Source of the DNA: Mesorhizobium sp. B2-7-1
Lineage (GTDB): Bacteria > Pseudomonadota > Alphaproteobacteria > Rhizobiales > Rhizobiaceae
Length of the DNA stretch: 45,814 nucleotides
NCBI RefSeq assembly: GCF_006440735.1
Contig: NZ_VFUA01000047.1
Location: 1-45,814, forward strand
Direction: 5' to 3'
The position numbers were made by a program, and so were the translations under genes. A model generated the notes under the pieces. The model saw only the letters and a list, made by a program, of their open reading frames with translations, searched no databases and was not told the DNA's origin. Of this stretch, positions 23,626 through 31,273 are shown one piece after another. Positions within the stretch are counted from its first letter, which is position 1; every line of letters begins with the position of its first letter.

Positions 23626-24036
23626 ATGAGCATTTCCGAAGCCGTGCCTGCTTCAAAGGGCGCCTTGTGGACCGGGCGCGCGCTCAGCGCCGTCGTCGTC
23701 CTGTTCATGATCTTCGACGGCGTCATCAAGCTGCCGCCGCTCGAAATCGTCACCCAGACGATGGCCGAGCTCGGCTGGCCGGCCGACGCCAATGTCGCGC
23801 GGCTCCTCGGCATCATCGGCCTGATCTCGACCGCGCTTTATGCCATCCCGCGAACCTCGGTGCTCGGCGCCATCCTGCTCACCGCCTATATGGGCGGCGC
23901 GATTTCGACCCATGTGCGGATCGGCAACCCGCTCTTCTCGCACACGCTGTTCGGCGTCTATCTCGCTGTTATCCTGTGGGGCGGGCTCTATCTGCGCGAC
24001 GCAAGAGTGCGGCAGCTGATCCCGTTCAGCCGATAA
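23626..24036 (+). CDS. DoxX-family membrane protein
   Basis: A 136-residue four-helix membrane protein of the DoxX/YphA type. Hydrophobic segments lie at about 15-33, 50-70, 75-95 and 100-122. GRALSAVVVLFMIFDGVIKL and GAILLTAYMGGAISTHVRIG are typical. Family members are linked to quinone or oxidative-stress functions, but this one has no proven role. The ATG at 23626 is chosen because of the strong GGAGGGA upstream; the frame opens earlier. The SRPBCC gene begins 15 bp after its stop, so they form an operon. Confidence 0.88.
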   Translation: MSISEAVPASKGALWTGRALSAVVVLFMIFDGVIKLPPLEIVTQTMAELGWPADANVARLLGIIGLISTALYAIPRTSVLGAILLTAYMGGAISTHVRIGNPLFSHTLFGVYLAVILWGGLYLRDARVRQLIPFSR

Positions 24037-24051
24037 GCGGAGGAAACCACG

Positions 24052-24579
24052 ATGCTCACCACCATCCTCATCATCCTCGCCGTCATCATCGCCGCCGTGC
24101 TGATCTATGCCGCGACCCGGCCGAACGATTTCGTCGTCAGCCGTTCCGCCAGCATCAAGGCGCCGGCCGAAGCGATCTTCCCGCTGATCAACGATTTCAG
24201 GCGCTGGCCGGAATGGTCGCCCTTCGAAAAGCTCGATCCTCAGATGAAGCGCACGCTTTCCGGCACCGAAAGCGGCAAGGGCGCGGCCTATACCTGGGAA
24301 GGCAATTCCAAGGCCGGCAAGGGCCGCATGGAGATCACCGGTTCGGTGCCGTCGTCGCAGGTCGCGCTGAAGCTCGATTTCGAAAAGCCGTTCAGGGCCA
24401 ACAACAGCGTCGACTTCTCGCTTGCGCCGTCCGGCAACGGCACGACGGTCACCTGGGCAATGCGCGGCGCGAGGCCGTTAATCGCCAAGCTGATGGGCCT
24501 GTTCATGAATTTCGACAACCTCATCGGCAAGGATTTCGAGGCTGGGCTCGACAATCTCAGACGCGCTACAGAGCGGTGA
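24052..24579 (+). CDS. Membrane-anchored SRPBCC (polyketide cyclase-like) protein
   Basis: A 175-residue SRPBCC protein with an N-terminal membrane segment (MLTTILIILAVIIAAVLIYA). The domain follows with VSRSASIKAPAEAIFPLINDFRRWPEWSPFEKLDP, a well-known pattern of the polyketide cyclase/dehydrase subgroup, and closes with a long helix MNFDNLIGKDFEAGLDNL. The ligand is unknown. It follows the DoxX gene by 15 bp, and a GGAGGAAACC ribosome site stands before the ATG. The DoxX/SRPBCC pairing recurs in proteobacteria. A GC hairpin (24622-24644) lies 43 bp downstream. Confidence 0.9.
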   Translation: MLTTILIILAVIIAAVLIYAATRPNDFVVSRSASIKAPAEAIFPLINDFRRWPEWSPFEKLDPQMKRTLSGTESGKGAAYTWEGNSKAGKGRMEITGSVPSSQVALKLDFEKPFRANNSVDFSLAPSGNGTTVTWAMRGARPLIAKLMGLFMNFDNLIGKDFEAGLDNLRRATER

Positions 24580-24621
24580 AAACCTTGTGATTTCAAGTGC
24601 CTGATAGCACGTATCTGGGCT

Positions 24622-24644
24622 TTGGCCGGCGCCGCGCCGGCCAA
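24622..24644 (+). terminator. Hairpin after the DoxX-SRPBCC operon
   Basis: TTGGCCGGCG (24622-24631) and CGCCGGCCAA (24635-24644) are perfect 10-base arms around CCG, followed by TCTTCGTTGTT. It lies 43 bp downstream of the SRPBCC stop. Confidence 0.55.
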
Positions 24645-24725
24645 TCTTCGTTGTTCCAGGGATCAAATTAGCCGTCTGTGAGTTTAGACCACGGCGGCGA
24701 GACGGCGCGTGAGAGAGGAACAGCG

Positions 24726-24989
24726 ATGAAGAAAGCAATCACCATTCTGGTGCTGACCATGGCCTTGGGCGCCTGCTCGCAAACGGAAAAGGGCGCCGCG
24801 ATTGGCGGCCTGGGCGGTGCGGCGGTCGGTGCCGCGGTGGCGGGCAATCCGGTGCAGGGCGCGGTGGTCGGCGGCGCGGTCGGCGCGGTCGCCGGCGCAT
24901 TGATCGGCCATGCCAGCGAAAGCGGCCAGTGCCGCTACCGCGACCGCTACGGCCGCGTCTATGTGGCGCGCTGCCCGTCCGGCTACTGA
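24726..24989 (+). CDS. Glycine-zipper (YMGG-like) lipoprotein
   Basis: An 87-residue outer-membrane lipoprotein. The signal peptide ends in the lipobox LGAC (Cys19 or so), so a lipidated N-terminus is expected. The mature part is a glycine-zipper hairpin: AAIGGLGGAAVGAAVAG and VVGGAVGAVAGALIG, the pattern of the 17-kDa/YMGG-like families that insert in or span the outer membrane. The tail CRYRDRYGRVYVARCPSGY carries two cysteines that could form a disulfide. ATG 24726 has GAGAGGAACAG upstream. It ends at a shared bidirectional terminator facing rpsP. Confidence 0.88.
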   Translation: MKKAITILVLTMALGACSQTEKGAAIGGLGGAAVGAAVAGNPVQGAVVGGAVGAVAGALIGHASESGQCRYRDRYGRVYVARCPSGY

Positions 24990-25013
24990 GAATCGGGCTT
25001 ATCCAAAGAAAAG

Positions 25014-25038
25014 CGGCGGGCATTTGCCCGCCGTTTTT
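25014..25038. terminator. Bidirectional intrinsic terminator between lipoprotein gene and rpsP
   Basis: The stem CGGCGGGC (25014-25021) / GCCCGCCG (25026-25033) with loop ATTT is followed by TTTTT on the plus strand. The mirror side gives CTTTTCTTT on the minus strand. It ends both the lipoprotein gene and the ffh - chorismate mutase - rpsP operon. Confidence 0.85.
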
Positions 25039-25059
25039 ATACTCCAGGAAAGACCCCGA

Positions 25060-25455
25060 TTACTCGGCGGTGGCGGCTTCGGCCGGCGCGGCAGTCGCTG
25101 CGGCGGCAGCGGCGGCGGCGTCTTCCTGGGCCTTCTTCAAGAGGGCCGAGCGTTCCTGCGCCTTCTTGCCGGGCAGGGCCTTGTTCGGGTTCGAGCGGGC
25201 TTCGCGCTTGGCAAGGCCTGCCTCGTCGAGGAAGCGCAGAACGCGGTCGGTCGGCTGTGCGCCGTGCGACAGCCAATGCTTGACGCGATCGGCGTCGACC
25301 TTGACGCGCTCGCCGTCCTTCGGCAGCAGCGGGTTCCACGAACCCAGCGACTCGATGAAACGGCCGTCGCGCGGCGAACGGGCGTCAGCGACGACGACGT
25401 GGTAGTAAGGACGCTTCTTCGAGCCCGCACGGGCCAGTCTGATCTTCAGTGCCAT
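25060..25455 (-). CDS. rpsP: 30S ribosomal protein S16 with Ala-rich C-terminal extension
   Basis: S16 binds the 16S rRNA 5' domain and is needed for 30S assembly. The first 80 residues are canonical (MALKIRLARAGSKKRPYYHVVVAD, RDGRFIESLGSWNP, DRVKHWLSHGAQPTDRVLRFL). The 131-residue chain is about 50 longer than in E. coli, with a basic linker (KALPGKKAQERSALLKKAQ) and an Ala-rich end containing eight Ala in a row. Such tails are usual in rhizobia. It is the third gene of the ffh operon, 49 bp after chorismate mutase. It is followed by a strong terminator rather than by rimM-trmD. Confidence 0.96.
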   Translation of the reverse strand: MALKIRLARAGSKKRPYYHVVVADARSPRDGRFIESLGSWNPLLPKDGERVKVDADRVKHWLSHGAQPTDRVLRFLDEAGLAKREARSNPNKALPGKKAQERSALLKKAQEDAAAAAAAATAAPAEAATAE

Positions 25456-25504
25456 TCTTTTCTCCTAAAAGCTCTGATTTCGTTGATTAGGTCTTGGCTG
25501 GGCT

Positions 25505-25813
25505 TCAGCCGGCTTTCGTCACGCCGTTGTTCGCGGCGATCTGTTCGTGATGACGGATGACTTCACGGACGACGAAGTTCAGGAACTTCTCCGCGAAATC
25601 CGGATCGAGGTTCGCATCCTTCGCCAGCTGGCGAAGGCGGGCGATCTGCTGCTGCTCGCGCGACGGGTCGGCGGGCGGCAGGCCATGCTCGGCCTTCAGG
25701 ACGCCGACCGCCTTGGTGCAGCGGAAGCGCTCGGCCAGCATATGGATGAGGGCGGCGTCGATGTTGTCGATCGAAGCGCGGTAGCCAGCCAGGATGGCGC
25801 GTGCATCGGCCAT
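25505..25813 (-). CDS. Monofunctional chorismate mutase (AroQ class)
   Basis: A 102-residue all-helical AroQ-type chorismate mutase, turning chorismate to prephenate for Phe/Tyr synthesis. Helix 1 is YRASIDNIDAALIHMLAERF, followed by RCTKAVGVLKAEHGLPPADPSREQQQIARL, with the conserved Arg, Lys and Glu of the active site, and the closing helix FAEKFLNFVVREVIRHH. ATG 25813 has GAGGAG upstream at good spacing; ATG 25831 (MNEEKDMADAR) is also possible. It stands 25 bp behind ffh and 49 bp before rpsP. This placement within the SRP/ribosome operon is shared by related rhizobia. Confidence 0.9.
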   Translation of the reverse strand: MADARAILAGYRASIDNIDAALIHMLAERFRCTKAVGVLKAEHGLPPADPSREQQQIARLRQLAKDANLDPDFAEKFLNFVVREVIRHHEQIAANNGVTKAG

Positions 25814-25838
25814 GTCTTTCTCCTCGTTCATCGCCCCC

Positions 25839-27449
25839 TCACTTCTTCTTTCCAAGACCGGGCAGCCCGCCGCCGCCGAGGCCTGGAAGGCCCGGAAGCT
25901 TCATGCCGCCGGGCAAGCCCGGCAGTCCGCCGCCGGGCAAGCCCGGCAGTCCGCCGCCGGGAAGTCCGCCGGGCAGGCCTTTGCCGAGACCGGCGGTCTG
26001 CGCCTGCTTCTGCAAGGCCTCGAGCTGCTTCGGATCCATCTTGGAAAGGTCCGGCATGCCACCGCCCATACCACCAGGCATCATGCCGCCAAGGCCCATT
26101 TTCGAGGCGAGGCCGCCCATCATGCCGCGCATGAGGCCGCCGCCTTTGCCCTTGCCGCCCATCGCCTTCATCATGTCGGCCATGCCGCGATGCATCTTCA
26201 ACAGCTTGTTGATCTCGGCCGCGTCCGTGCCGGAGCCGGCGGCGATGCGCTTCTTGCGCGAATGCTTCAGCATGTCGGGATTGGCGCGCTCGGCCTTGGT
26301 CATCGAGGAGATGATGGCGAGCTGGCGGCCGAACATCTTGTCGTCGAGGCCGGCGGCGGCGAGCTGGTCCTTCATCTTGCCCATGCCGGGCATCATGCCC
26401 ATGATGCCGCCCATGCCGCCCATTTTCGACATCTGCTGAAGCTGCTGGGCGAGGTCGTTCAAGTCGAACTTGCCCGACTGCATCTTTTTCGCCATTGCCG
26501 CCGCCTGCTCGGCGTCGATGGTCTCGGCGGCCTTCTCGACGAGCGAGACGATGTCGCCCATGCCGAGGATGCGGTCGGCGATGCGCTTGGGATGGAATTC
26601 CTCCAGCCCGTCCATCTTCTCGCCGGTGCCGATCAGCTTGATCGGCTTGCCGGTGACGGCGCGCATCGAAAGGGCTGCGCCGCCGCGGCCGTCGCCGTCC
26701 ATGCGGGTGAGCACGAGGCCGGTGATGCCGACGCGTTCGTCGAAGCTTTTCGCCAGGTTCACGGCGTCCTGGCCGGTCAGCGAGTCGGCGACCAGCAGGA
26801 TTTCGTGCGGGCTCGACACCTTCTTGATGTCGGCCATCTCGACCATCAGCGGCTCGTCGATATGGGTGCGGCCGGCGGTGTCGAGGATGACGACGTCGTG
26901 GCCGCCGAGCCTGGCCGCCTGCACGGCGCGCTTGGCGATGTCGACCGGGCTCTGGCCGGCGATGATCGGCAGCGTCGCCACCTTGGTCTGCTCGCCGAGC
27001 TGGCGCAACTGCTCCTGCGCGGCGGGACGCCGCGTGTCGAGCGAGGCCATCAGGACCTTCTTGTTCTGACGCTCGGTCAGCCGCTTGGCGATCTTGGCCG
27101 AGGTGGTCGTCTTGCCGGAGCCCTGCAGGCCGACCATCATGACGACGACGGGCGCCGGCGCGTTGAGGTCGATGGCGACGCCCTCGGCGCCGAGCATGTC
27201 GACCAGCTCGTCATGGACGATCTTGACGACCATCTGTCCGGGCTTGATCGACTTCAGCACCGCGGCGCCGACCGCCTTCTCGCGCACCTTGTCGGTGAAG
27301 GAGCGAACCACTTCCAGCGCGACGTCGGCCTCGAGCAGCGCGCGGCGAACCTCGCGCAGTGCTGCCGAGACATCCGCCTCGGACAGCGCGCCGCGGCCGG
27401 TAAGGCCGTTCAGGATGGAGCCAAGACGCTCCTGGAGGGATTCAAACAT
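25839..27449 (-). CDS. ffh: Signal recognition particle protein Ffh
   Basis: Ffh is the SRP GTPase that binds signal peptides and 4.5S RNA and docks with FtsY. N domain: MFESLQERLGSILNGLTGRG to about 90. G domain: P-loop GLQGSGKTT, DTRRPAAQEQL, DTAGRTHID, TRMDGDGRGG and GTGEKMDGLEEFHP. The Met-rich M domain begins at about 330 (DLAQQLQQMSKMGGMGG) with the RNA-binding RKKRIAAGSG motif. At 536 residues it is longer than E. coli Ffh (453). The surplus is a Gly/Pro/Leu-rich tail with near-identical PGLPGGG units and a final GKKK. It has an AAGGA ribosome site and a 7-bp hairpin (27463-27483) just upstream of it. It leads the ffh - chorismate mutase - rpsP operon. Confidence 0.97.
   Translation of the reverse strand: MFESLQERLGSILNGLTGRGALSEADVSAALREVRRALLEADVALEVVRSFTDKVREKAVGAAVLKSIKPGQMVVKIVHDELVDMLGAEGVAIDLNAPAPVVVMMVGLQGSGKTTTSAKIAKRLTERQNKKVLMASLDTRRPAAQEQLRQLGEQTKVATLPIIAGQSPVDIAKRAVQAARLGGHDVVILDTAGRTHIDEPLMVEMADIKKVSSPHEILLVADSLTGQDAVNLAKSFDERVGITGLVLTRMDGDGRGGAALSMRAVTGKPIKLIGTGEKMDGLEEFHPKRIADRILGMGDIVSLVEKAAETIDAEQAAAMAKKMQSGKFDLNDLAQQLQQMSKMGGMGGIMGMMPGMGKMKDQLAAAGLDDKMFGRQLAIISSMTKAERANPDMLKHSRKKRIAAGSGTDAAEINKLLKMHRGMADMMKAMGGKGKGGGLMRGMMGGLASKMGLGGMMPGGMGGGMPDLSKMDPKQLEALQKQAQTAGLGKGLPGGLPGGGLPGLPGGGLPGLPGGMKLPGLPGLGGGGLPGLGKKK
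25885..25975. repeat. In-gene tandem repeat encoding PGLPGG units at the Ffh C-terminus
   Basis: The plus strand shows GGGCAAGCCCGGCAGTCCGC repeated with small changes, about 21-24 bp per unit. In Ffh they give GGGLPGLPGGGLPGLPGG. Such units can vary in number between strains by slippage. Confidence 0.7.
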
Positions 27450-27789
27450 CTGCGGTCCTTGATCTCGGTGGGTTCGACCGAGAGGTAGTGCGTTCGCGCC
27501 GGGTCGCCAAGCAAAAGCGCAAAGCCAAAAAGCACCCGGGGGCGCATTGCGCTGCCGGGTGTTGGCCTCCGGGATCTCTTTACAGCTCTTGCCTCAAAGA
27601 GGCTTCGGCGTCCTGGTCGGCTTTCGCGAAAGAAAACTCGTCGCGGAATTCGAGGGGGTCTAGACAGGAAATCGGCAGCGGAGTCAAGGCTAATGCATGT
27701 CGCGCAAAAGTGCGCAGCGGTTTTGCGGCAACGACATGCATCAAAAAACAATGCCCAAATTCGGGCCAAAACGCCACGATTTGAGGCGT
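27450..27789. other. Intergenic region upstream of ffh
   Basis: 340 bp between the ffh start and the 3' end of the CPBP protease gene (same strand). It holds the small perfect hairpin TCTCGGT/ACCGAGA (27463-27469 and 27477-27483) next to the ffh ribosome site, and must carry the ffh promoter. The 4.5S RNA gene was looked for and not recognised. Open frames here lack ribosome sites or family resemblance. Confidence 0.5.
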
Positions 27790-28740
27790 CTACAGCGGGC
27801 TTTGCCTGTTCGTGCCGACCCTGAGCGGCGAACGCCGATGCAAGAGCAGCAGCATCGTCAAAAGCGTGCTGACGATGCCGATCGCGGCGATCAGCACAGC
27901 GTCCAGGCCGGTCCAGCCGGGCCCTTCGAGCGGCTTGGCGTTGAGCAGGGCAAAGCCATTATAGCCCTCCTGGTGCGAGATCAGCAGGAAGCCGGTCAGG
28001 TTGTTGCCGAGATGGGCGCCGAAACCGGCGCCGAGATTGCCGGTGACATAGACAAGCAGCGTCAGCAACAGGGCAAAGATGCCGATCGAGATGAAGACGC
28101 TGGCATTGATGGCCAAAGTCGAGGCCGAATTCCAGTGCAGCGACGTGAACAGCAGGCCCGGCAACACTGCCCAGACCAGCGGGCTCTTGAAGCGATAGGC
28201 GAGGCCGCGCAGCACATAACCGCGAAACAGCATCTCTTCCGACGAGGTCTGCAGGAAGGCGAGCAGTGCGATCGGCACCAGGAAGAGCAGCCAGGACGAA
28301 AAGGCGATCGGTCCGCGCGCGATCTCCGGCTGCAGCCAATAGAGCAGCACCTCGGAGAACAGCGAGGTGATCAGCACCGCGACCAGGCCCTTGAGGAAAT
28401 CCCCGCCGGCGATGCGGCGACTGACGCCGAACAGCGCCGACAGCGGTTCGCCATGCACGAAACGCATCGCCACCCACAGCCCGATCCAGATGCCGGCAAA
28501 GGAGGTCAGCGCGCTCAGGATGCCGATGGGCGATGCCAGGAAGTCCTGCATGTACTGCCCGGTCGAGGGACCGGGGAGACGCCAGACGATATAGGCATAG
28601 GTGCCGGCAAACAGCACCAAGGCGGTCATCGCCATCCAGAAGGCGACGACGATCGCCGCCCCGAGGAACAGGCGCGGCAAGGTGGTCTTTTCGTTCGGCG
28701 AGCGGCGATAGCGCTCGAAGGCGGCATTCTCGATCGTCAC
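27790..28740 (-). CDS. CPBP (CAAX-like) intramembrane glutamic protease
   Basis: A 316-residue membrane protein with about eight hydrophobic segments. The Abi/CPBP signature is complete: motif 1 EEMLFRG with the Glu pair near residue 168, motif 2 FTSLHW (FxxxH), and the later HLGNN that carries the third active-site region. Relatives cleave prenylated or other membrane peptides or act in bacteriocin immunity; no substrate is known. GTG 28740 is preferred because GGGGAG stands just upstream; GTG 28767 is the longer option. No bacteriocin-like gene is adjacent. Confidence 0.88.
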   Translation of the reverse strand: MTIENAAFERYRRSPNEKTTLPRLFLGAAIVVAFWMAMTALVLFAGTYAYIVWRLPGPSTGQYMQDFLASPIGILSALTSFAGIWIGLWVAMRFVHGEPLSALFGVSRRIAGGDFLKGLVAVLITSLFSEVLLYWLQPEIARGPIAFSSWLLFLVPIALLAFLQTSSEEMLFRGYVLRGLAYRFKSPLVWAVLPGLLFTSLHWNSASTLAINASVFISIGIFALLLTLLVYVTGNLGAGFGAHLGNNLTGFLLISHQEGYNGFALLNAKPLEGPGWTGLDAVLIAAIGIVSTLLTMLLLLHRRSPLRVGTNRQSPL

Positions 28741-28870
28741 GCGACTCCCCTGCCGAAGGTTTTCCACCGCATCGGTCTAGGAGATCGGTGGTTACCGCGC
28801 GATTACGCTGTCAAGGTTGGCGGCTGAAATTGGACGCTTCAAGTGCAAAATGCGGCGCGACGTCCGAAGT

Positions 28871-28930
28871 TCGTCATCCTATGGCGAAGCAAGGAGCGAA
28901 GCGACGCGGCGCAGACCATAGGATCCATGC
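28871..28930. repeat. Palindromic repeat, GTCATCCTATGG...CCATAGGATCCATG
   Basis: TCATCCTATGG and CCATAGGATCCATG form the outer arms; the middle GCGAAGCAAGGAGCGAAGCGACGC is shared with the copy at 32232 and, inverted, with the copy at 28996. Dispersed intergenic element without coding capacity. Confidence 0.7.
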
Positions 28931-28995
28931 CGTTACATCTGAGCGATGCCAACGGCCCAGAATTCGGCTCCGTTGCACCCTTCGGCTGAGGTCAT

Positions 28996-29056
28996 GGCAT
29001 GGATTCCAGGGTCTTCGCGACGGAGCTTCGCTCCTGCTTCGCCCTGGAATGACGAC
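28996..29056. repeat. Palindromic repeat, ATTCCAGGGTC...CCCTGGAATGACG, inverted copy
   Basis: Outer arms GGATTCCAGGG and CCCTGGAATGACGAC; the inner part CGGAGCTTCGCTCCTGCTTCG is the inverse orientation of the GCGAAGCAAGGAGCGAAGC core seen at 28871 and 32232. Confidence 0.7.
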
Positions 29057-29141
29057 GTTGGATAGCCTCGGCCAATCTCGAACGCATGTGATGGGGCAGC
29101 TTGATCAGACGCAAGCCTGAACCATCAGCGCGCAAGCAAAA

Positions 29142-29168
29142 CGGCCGCCATCGCAGGCGGCCGCTCTT
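29142..29168. terminator. Intrinsic terminator of the SH3/DUF1236 gene
   Basis: CGGCCGCC (29142-29149) and GGCGGCCG (29156-29163) pair around ATCGCA. AAAA precedes it (TTTT on the minus strand), and CTCTTTTT follows on the plus strand. It lies about 20 bp past the stop of the minus-strand gene. Confidence 0.8.
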
Positions 29169-29184
29169 TTTGATCAAGCCCCGA

Positions 29185-29796
29185 TCAGCGCATCACATAG
29201 ACGATGCGCCGGGTGCCCGGATCGACCAGCGCCGGCTGGTTGTTCACATAGACATAGCGATACCGGTAATCCGGGATCTCGCGCAGCTCGACCGTGTCGG
29301 GCAGCGTGGCGCCGGTCACCACCTCGCCGTCGAGATAGACCGGATCGACCCGGTGCTCGCTGACATAGGTGCCGACCTCGGCCGGCGGCCTGCCGATCGA
29401 CTCAATGGCGTCGCCGTCGTCGCCCGAAACGATGGCGCCGGTGTAGGTGTCCGTGGTGTAGACGTCATCGGTCGGCGGCGCCACGAGCGCGATGCCGGCA
29501 TCGGCCGGGCGGCGGGTCACGACGACGCGGCTGCCGCCGAAATCGCCCGTCACATAGTCGGAATAGACCCAACCCTTGCCGCCGGCCTCGGCGATCGTGC
29601 ACCATTTGCTGCCTTCGATGCAGCCGCTGAGGGTGGCCGACTGGCCGGCCGCCAGCACGCCGATGACCGGATATTGCGGACCGGGGCCGGCCCGCACGTT
29701 CAAGTCGGCCACGGCCTGGACGGGGGTGTCGGCAAAGGCGGCGCCCGAGATGGTGAGCAGCGCACCGGCAAGCGCCGGAAACAACACGCGTTTCAT
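29185..29796 (-). CDS. Secreted SH3-domain / DUF1236 protein
   Basis: A 203-residue exported protein. The signal peptide MKRVLFPALAGALLTISGAAFA is followed by a bacterial SH3 domain (about 25-80: VADLNVRAGPGPQYPVIGVLAAG, SKWCTIAEAGGKGWVYSDYV) with two Cys that may bridge. After a linker comes the DUF1236 region (about 130-203: VGTYVSEHR, LPDTVELREIP, YRYVYVNNQPALVDPGTRRIVYVM). DUF1236 proteins are frequent in rhizobia and presumed periplasmic; their role is unknown. ATG 29796 has GGAGAG upstream; the earlier TTG is unlikely. It is a single-gene unit with its own terminator. Confidence 0.9.
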   Translation of the reverse strand: MKRVLFPALAGALLTISGAAFADTPVQAVADLNVRAGPGPQYPVIGVLAAGQSATLSGCIEGSKWCTIAEAGGKGWVYSDYVTGDFGGSRVVVTRRPADAGIALVAPPTDDVYTTDTYTGAIVSGDDGDAIESIGRPPAEVGTYVSEHRVDPVYLDGEVVTGATLPDTVELREIPDYRYRYVYVNNQPALVDPGTRRIVYVMR

Positions 29797-29882
29797 GATT
29801 TTTCTCTCCGTTTTCAACGCTCCCTCGGGCTCGGAAACGAAACAGAGGCTTATGCGTTCCGGCTAAAGTCCTTGTCGCCCGC

Positions 29883-30962
29883 TCACGAATTGTTCCAGGT
29901 TCTCTTCGACGCGCCTGTCAAAAGATCGTGCACGAAGCTCAATTTCCGCGCCGTCATCTCGGAAATCACGAAGGGATAGAGGTCCGGCAGGCCCATGCAG
30001 CGGTTGATCGAGTTGGAGGCTTCCGACAGCACCAGCCAGCGCGCAAGGATCTTTCCGAACGGCTCCGGCGCCGGGTCGGGATCGGCGGGGGCCGGCTGCA
30101 GGTGCCCGCCGGTGTCGCGGCGCGGGATGGCATCGGCATCCACGGTCTCCAGCTGTCCCAGCGGAAAATTCAGCGCATGCACCATTTCCAGCGTGTCGGT
30201 GATGTGAAGATGATGCGCGAAGGTCTCGGCCCAGTCCTCCCACGGATGCGAGGTCGCATAGGCCGAGATGTGGCGTTGCTGCCAGTCGGGCGGCGCGCCT
30301 TTGGCGTAATAGGCCTTCAATGCCTGCTCATAATCGGCCTGCTCGTCGCCGAAGAGCGCGCGGAAGGCCGAAAGCCGCGTGGGATCGTCACGGATCAACC
30401 GATCCCAATAATAATGGCCGAGCTCATGTCGGAAATGGCCGAGCAGGGTGCGGTAGTTCTCGCCCATCTCGACGCGTCGTCTTTCGCGCTCGGCGGAATC
30501 AGCCTCGGCAACGTTGAGCGTGATCAAGCCGTTGTCATGGCCGGTCAGGATGCGCTCGCCGCCAGGACCGGCGCCGATCGGGTCGGCAAGGAAGTCGAAG
30601 GCAAGCCCAACCTCGTCGCCCGGGCCGCTCTTGGGCGTCACCGGCAGGCCGAAGGCGAGCAGCGAATAGATTGCGCGTTTCTTCGCCGCTTCGACCCGAA
30701 TCCAGCGCCGGCGATTGCCGTCGATGGAAAGGTCGGGAATCACCTGATTGAGGGCGCAGGCGCGGCAGAAAGTCCGGCCAGCCTCGGTCCGCCAGTTGCA
30801 GGCGCACTCATCGGCATTGCCGCACGGAAAAACGCCGCCCTTGCCACTGAGCACGAAGTTCGCCTGCTCCGGGTCGTAGAGCACCAGGCTGGAACAATTC
30901 AGGCACTGGGCATTCTCGAAATAGAGGCGATGGCCGCAATTGGGACAGTCGAACAGCTTCAT
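29883..30962 (-). CDS. Putative zinc-binding metallopeptidase with N-terminal zinc ribbon
   Basis: A 359-residue protein of the Peptidase_Mx (putative zinc-binding metallopeptidase) family. The N-terminal ribbon has CPNCGH and CLNC, then a second Cys cluster (CGNADECACNW, CRAC). The catalytic core has HFRHELGHYYWD with HExxH as H179-E180-L-G-H183, and downstream SAYATSHPWEDWAETFAHHLHI, which should supply the third zinc ligand (the Glu in EDWAE). The chain ends in an Asn/Ser tail. The family is widespread in alphaproteobacteria, cytosolic by prediction, with unknown substrates. ATG 30962 fits the family start MKLFDCPNCG. It forms its own unit. Confidence 0.9.
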   Translation of the reverse strand: MKLFDCPNCGHRLYFENAQCLNCSSLVLYDPEQANFVLSGKGGVFPCGNADECACNWRTEAGRTFCRACALNQVIPDLSIDGNRRRWIRVEAAKKRAIYSLLAFGLPVTPKSGPGDEVGLAFDFLADPIGAGPGGERILTGHDNGLITLNVAEADSAERERRRVEMGENYRTLLGHFRHELGHYYWDRLIRDDPTRLSAFRALFGDEQADYEQALKAYYAKGAPPDWQQRHISAYATSHPWEDWAETFAHHLHITDTLEMVHALNFPLGQLETVDADAIPRRDTGGHLQPAPADPDPAPEPFGKILARWLVLSEASNSINRCMGLPDLYPFVISEMTARKLSFVHDLLTGASKRTWNNS

Positions 30963-31273
30963 GGGTGATCAACCCGCAGGATCGGACCGTGAATGTGGAC
31001 TTGGCTCTAACGCCTCCCGACATCCGGCGTTCCGAGACTATTTCGCCGCAAGCTGCGGTCTTCGCCGCGGCAAGCTCCGCCGAACCGGCGCCAATGATCA
31101 CGACATCAACGTCTTTCATGAGGCAAGCCCGCCACACCTGATGCCCGATCGTAGCAAATTGCCCTTCTTTCGCCAGTGTCGGGTGTCACGTCCCCCGCGG
31201 GGGCGGTGACAACCCGGCATTTCGCTGGCAAATTCACAACCGGGACGTGATTCAAGGCAACCAGGAGACGGAT
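30963..31273. other. Intergenic region between divergent metallopeptidase and transglycosylase genes
   Basis: 311 bp. The part nearest the transglycosylase must hold its promoter. On the minus strand, 31020-31119 encodes a short relic of a flavoprotein N-terminus (listed separately). The rest shows nothing recognisable. Confidence 0.5.
31020..31119 (-). pseudogene. Relic of a FAD/NAD-dependent oxidoreductase N-terminus
   Basis: From ATG 31119 the frame reads MKDVDVVIIGAGSAELAAAK, which is the start of a dihydrolipoamide dehydrogenase/mercuric reductase-type flavoprotein (normally GAGSAGLAAA). The last glycine of GxGxxG is Glu here, and the resemblance is lost after about 25-30 residues; the remaining 400 or so residues of such a protein are absent. 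The short length makes chance similarity possible. Confidence 0.4.

Larger units (their letters stand above)
28741..29184. other. Intergenic region rich in palindromic repeats
   Basis: 444 bp between the CPBP protease start and the SH3/DUF1236 gene. It contains two copies of the GTCATCC/GGAATGAC repeat (28871-28930 and 28996-29056) and a terminator hairpin (29142-29163). Frames across it have no recognisable product. Confidence 0.6.

Noticed and set aside
25547..27488. Long plus-strand open frames opposite ffh and chorismate mutase
   Set aside because: They are antisense shadows of GC-rich genes, His/Ala/Arg-rich, without family resemblance.
27463..27780. Possible 4.5S (SRP) RNA gene near ffh
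   Set aside because: No GGAA-tetraloop stem of the expected form was seen; only a 7-bp hairpin is present.
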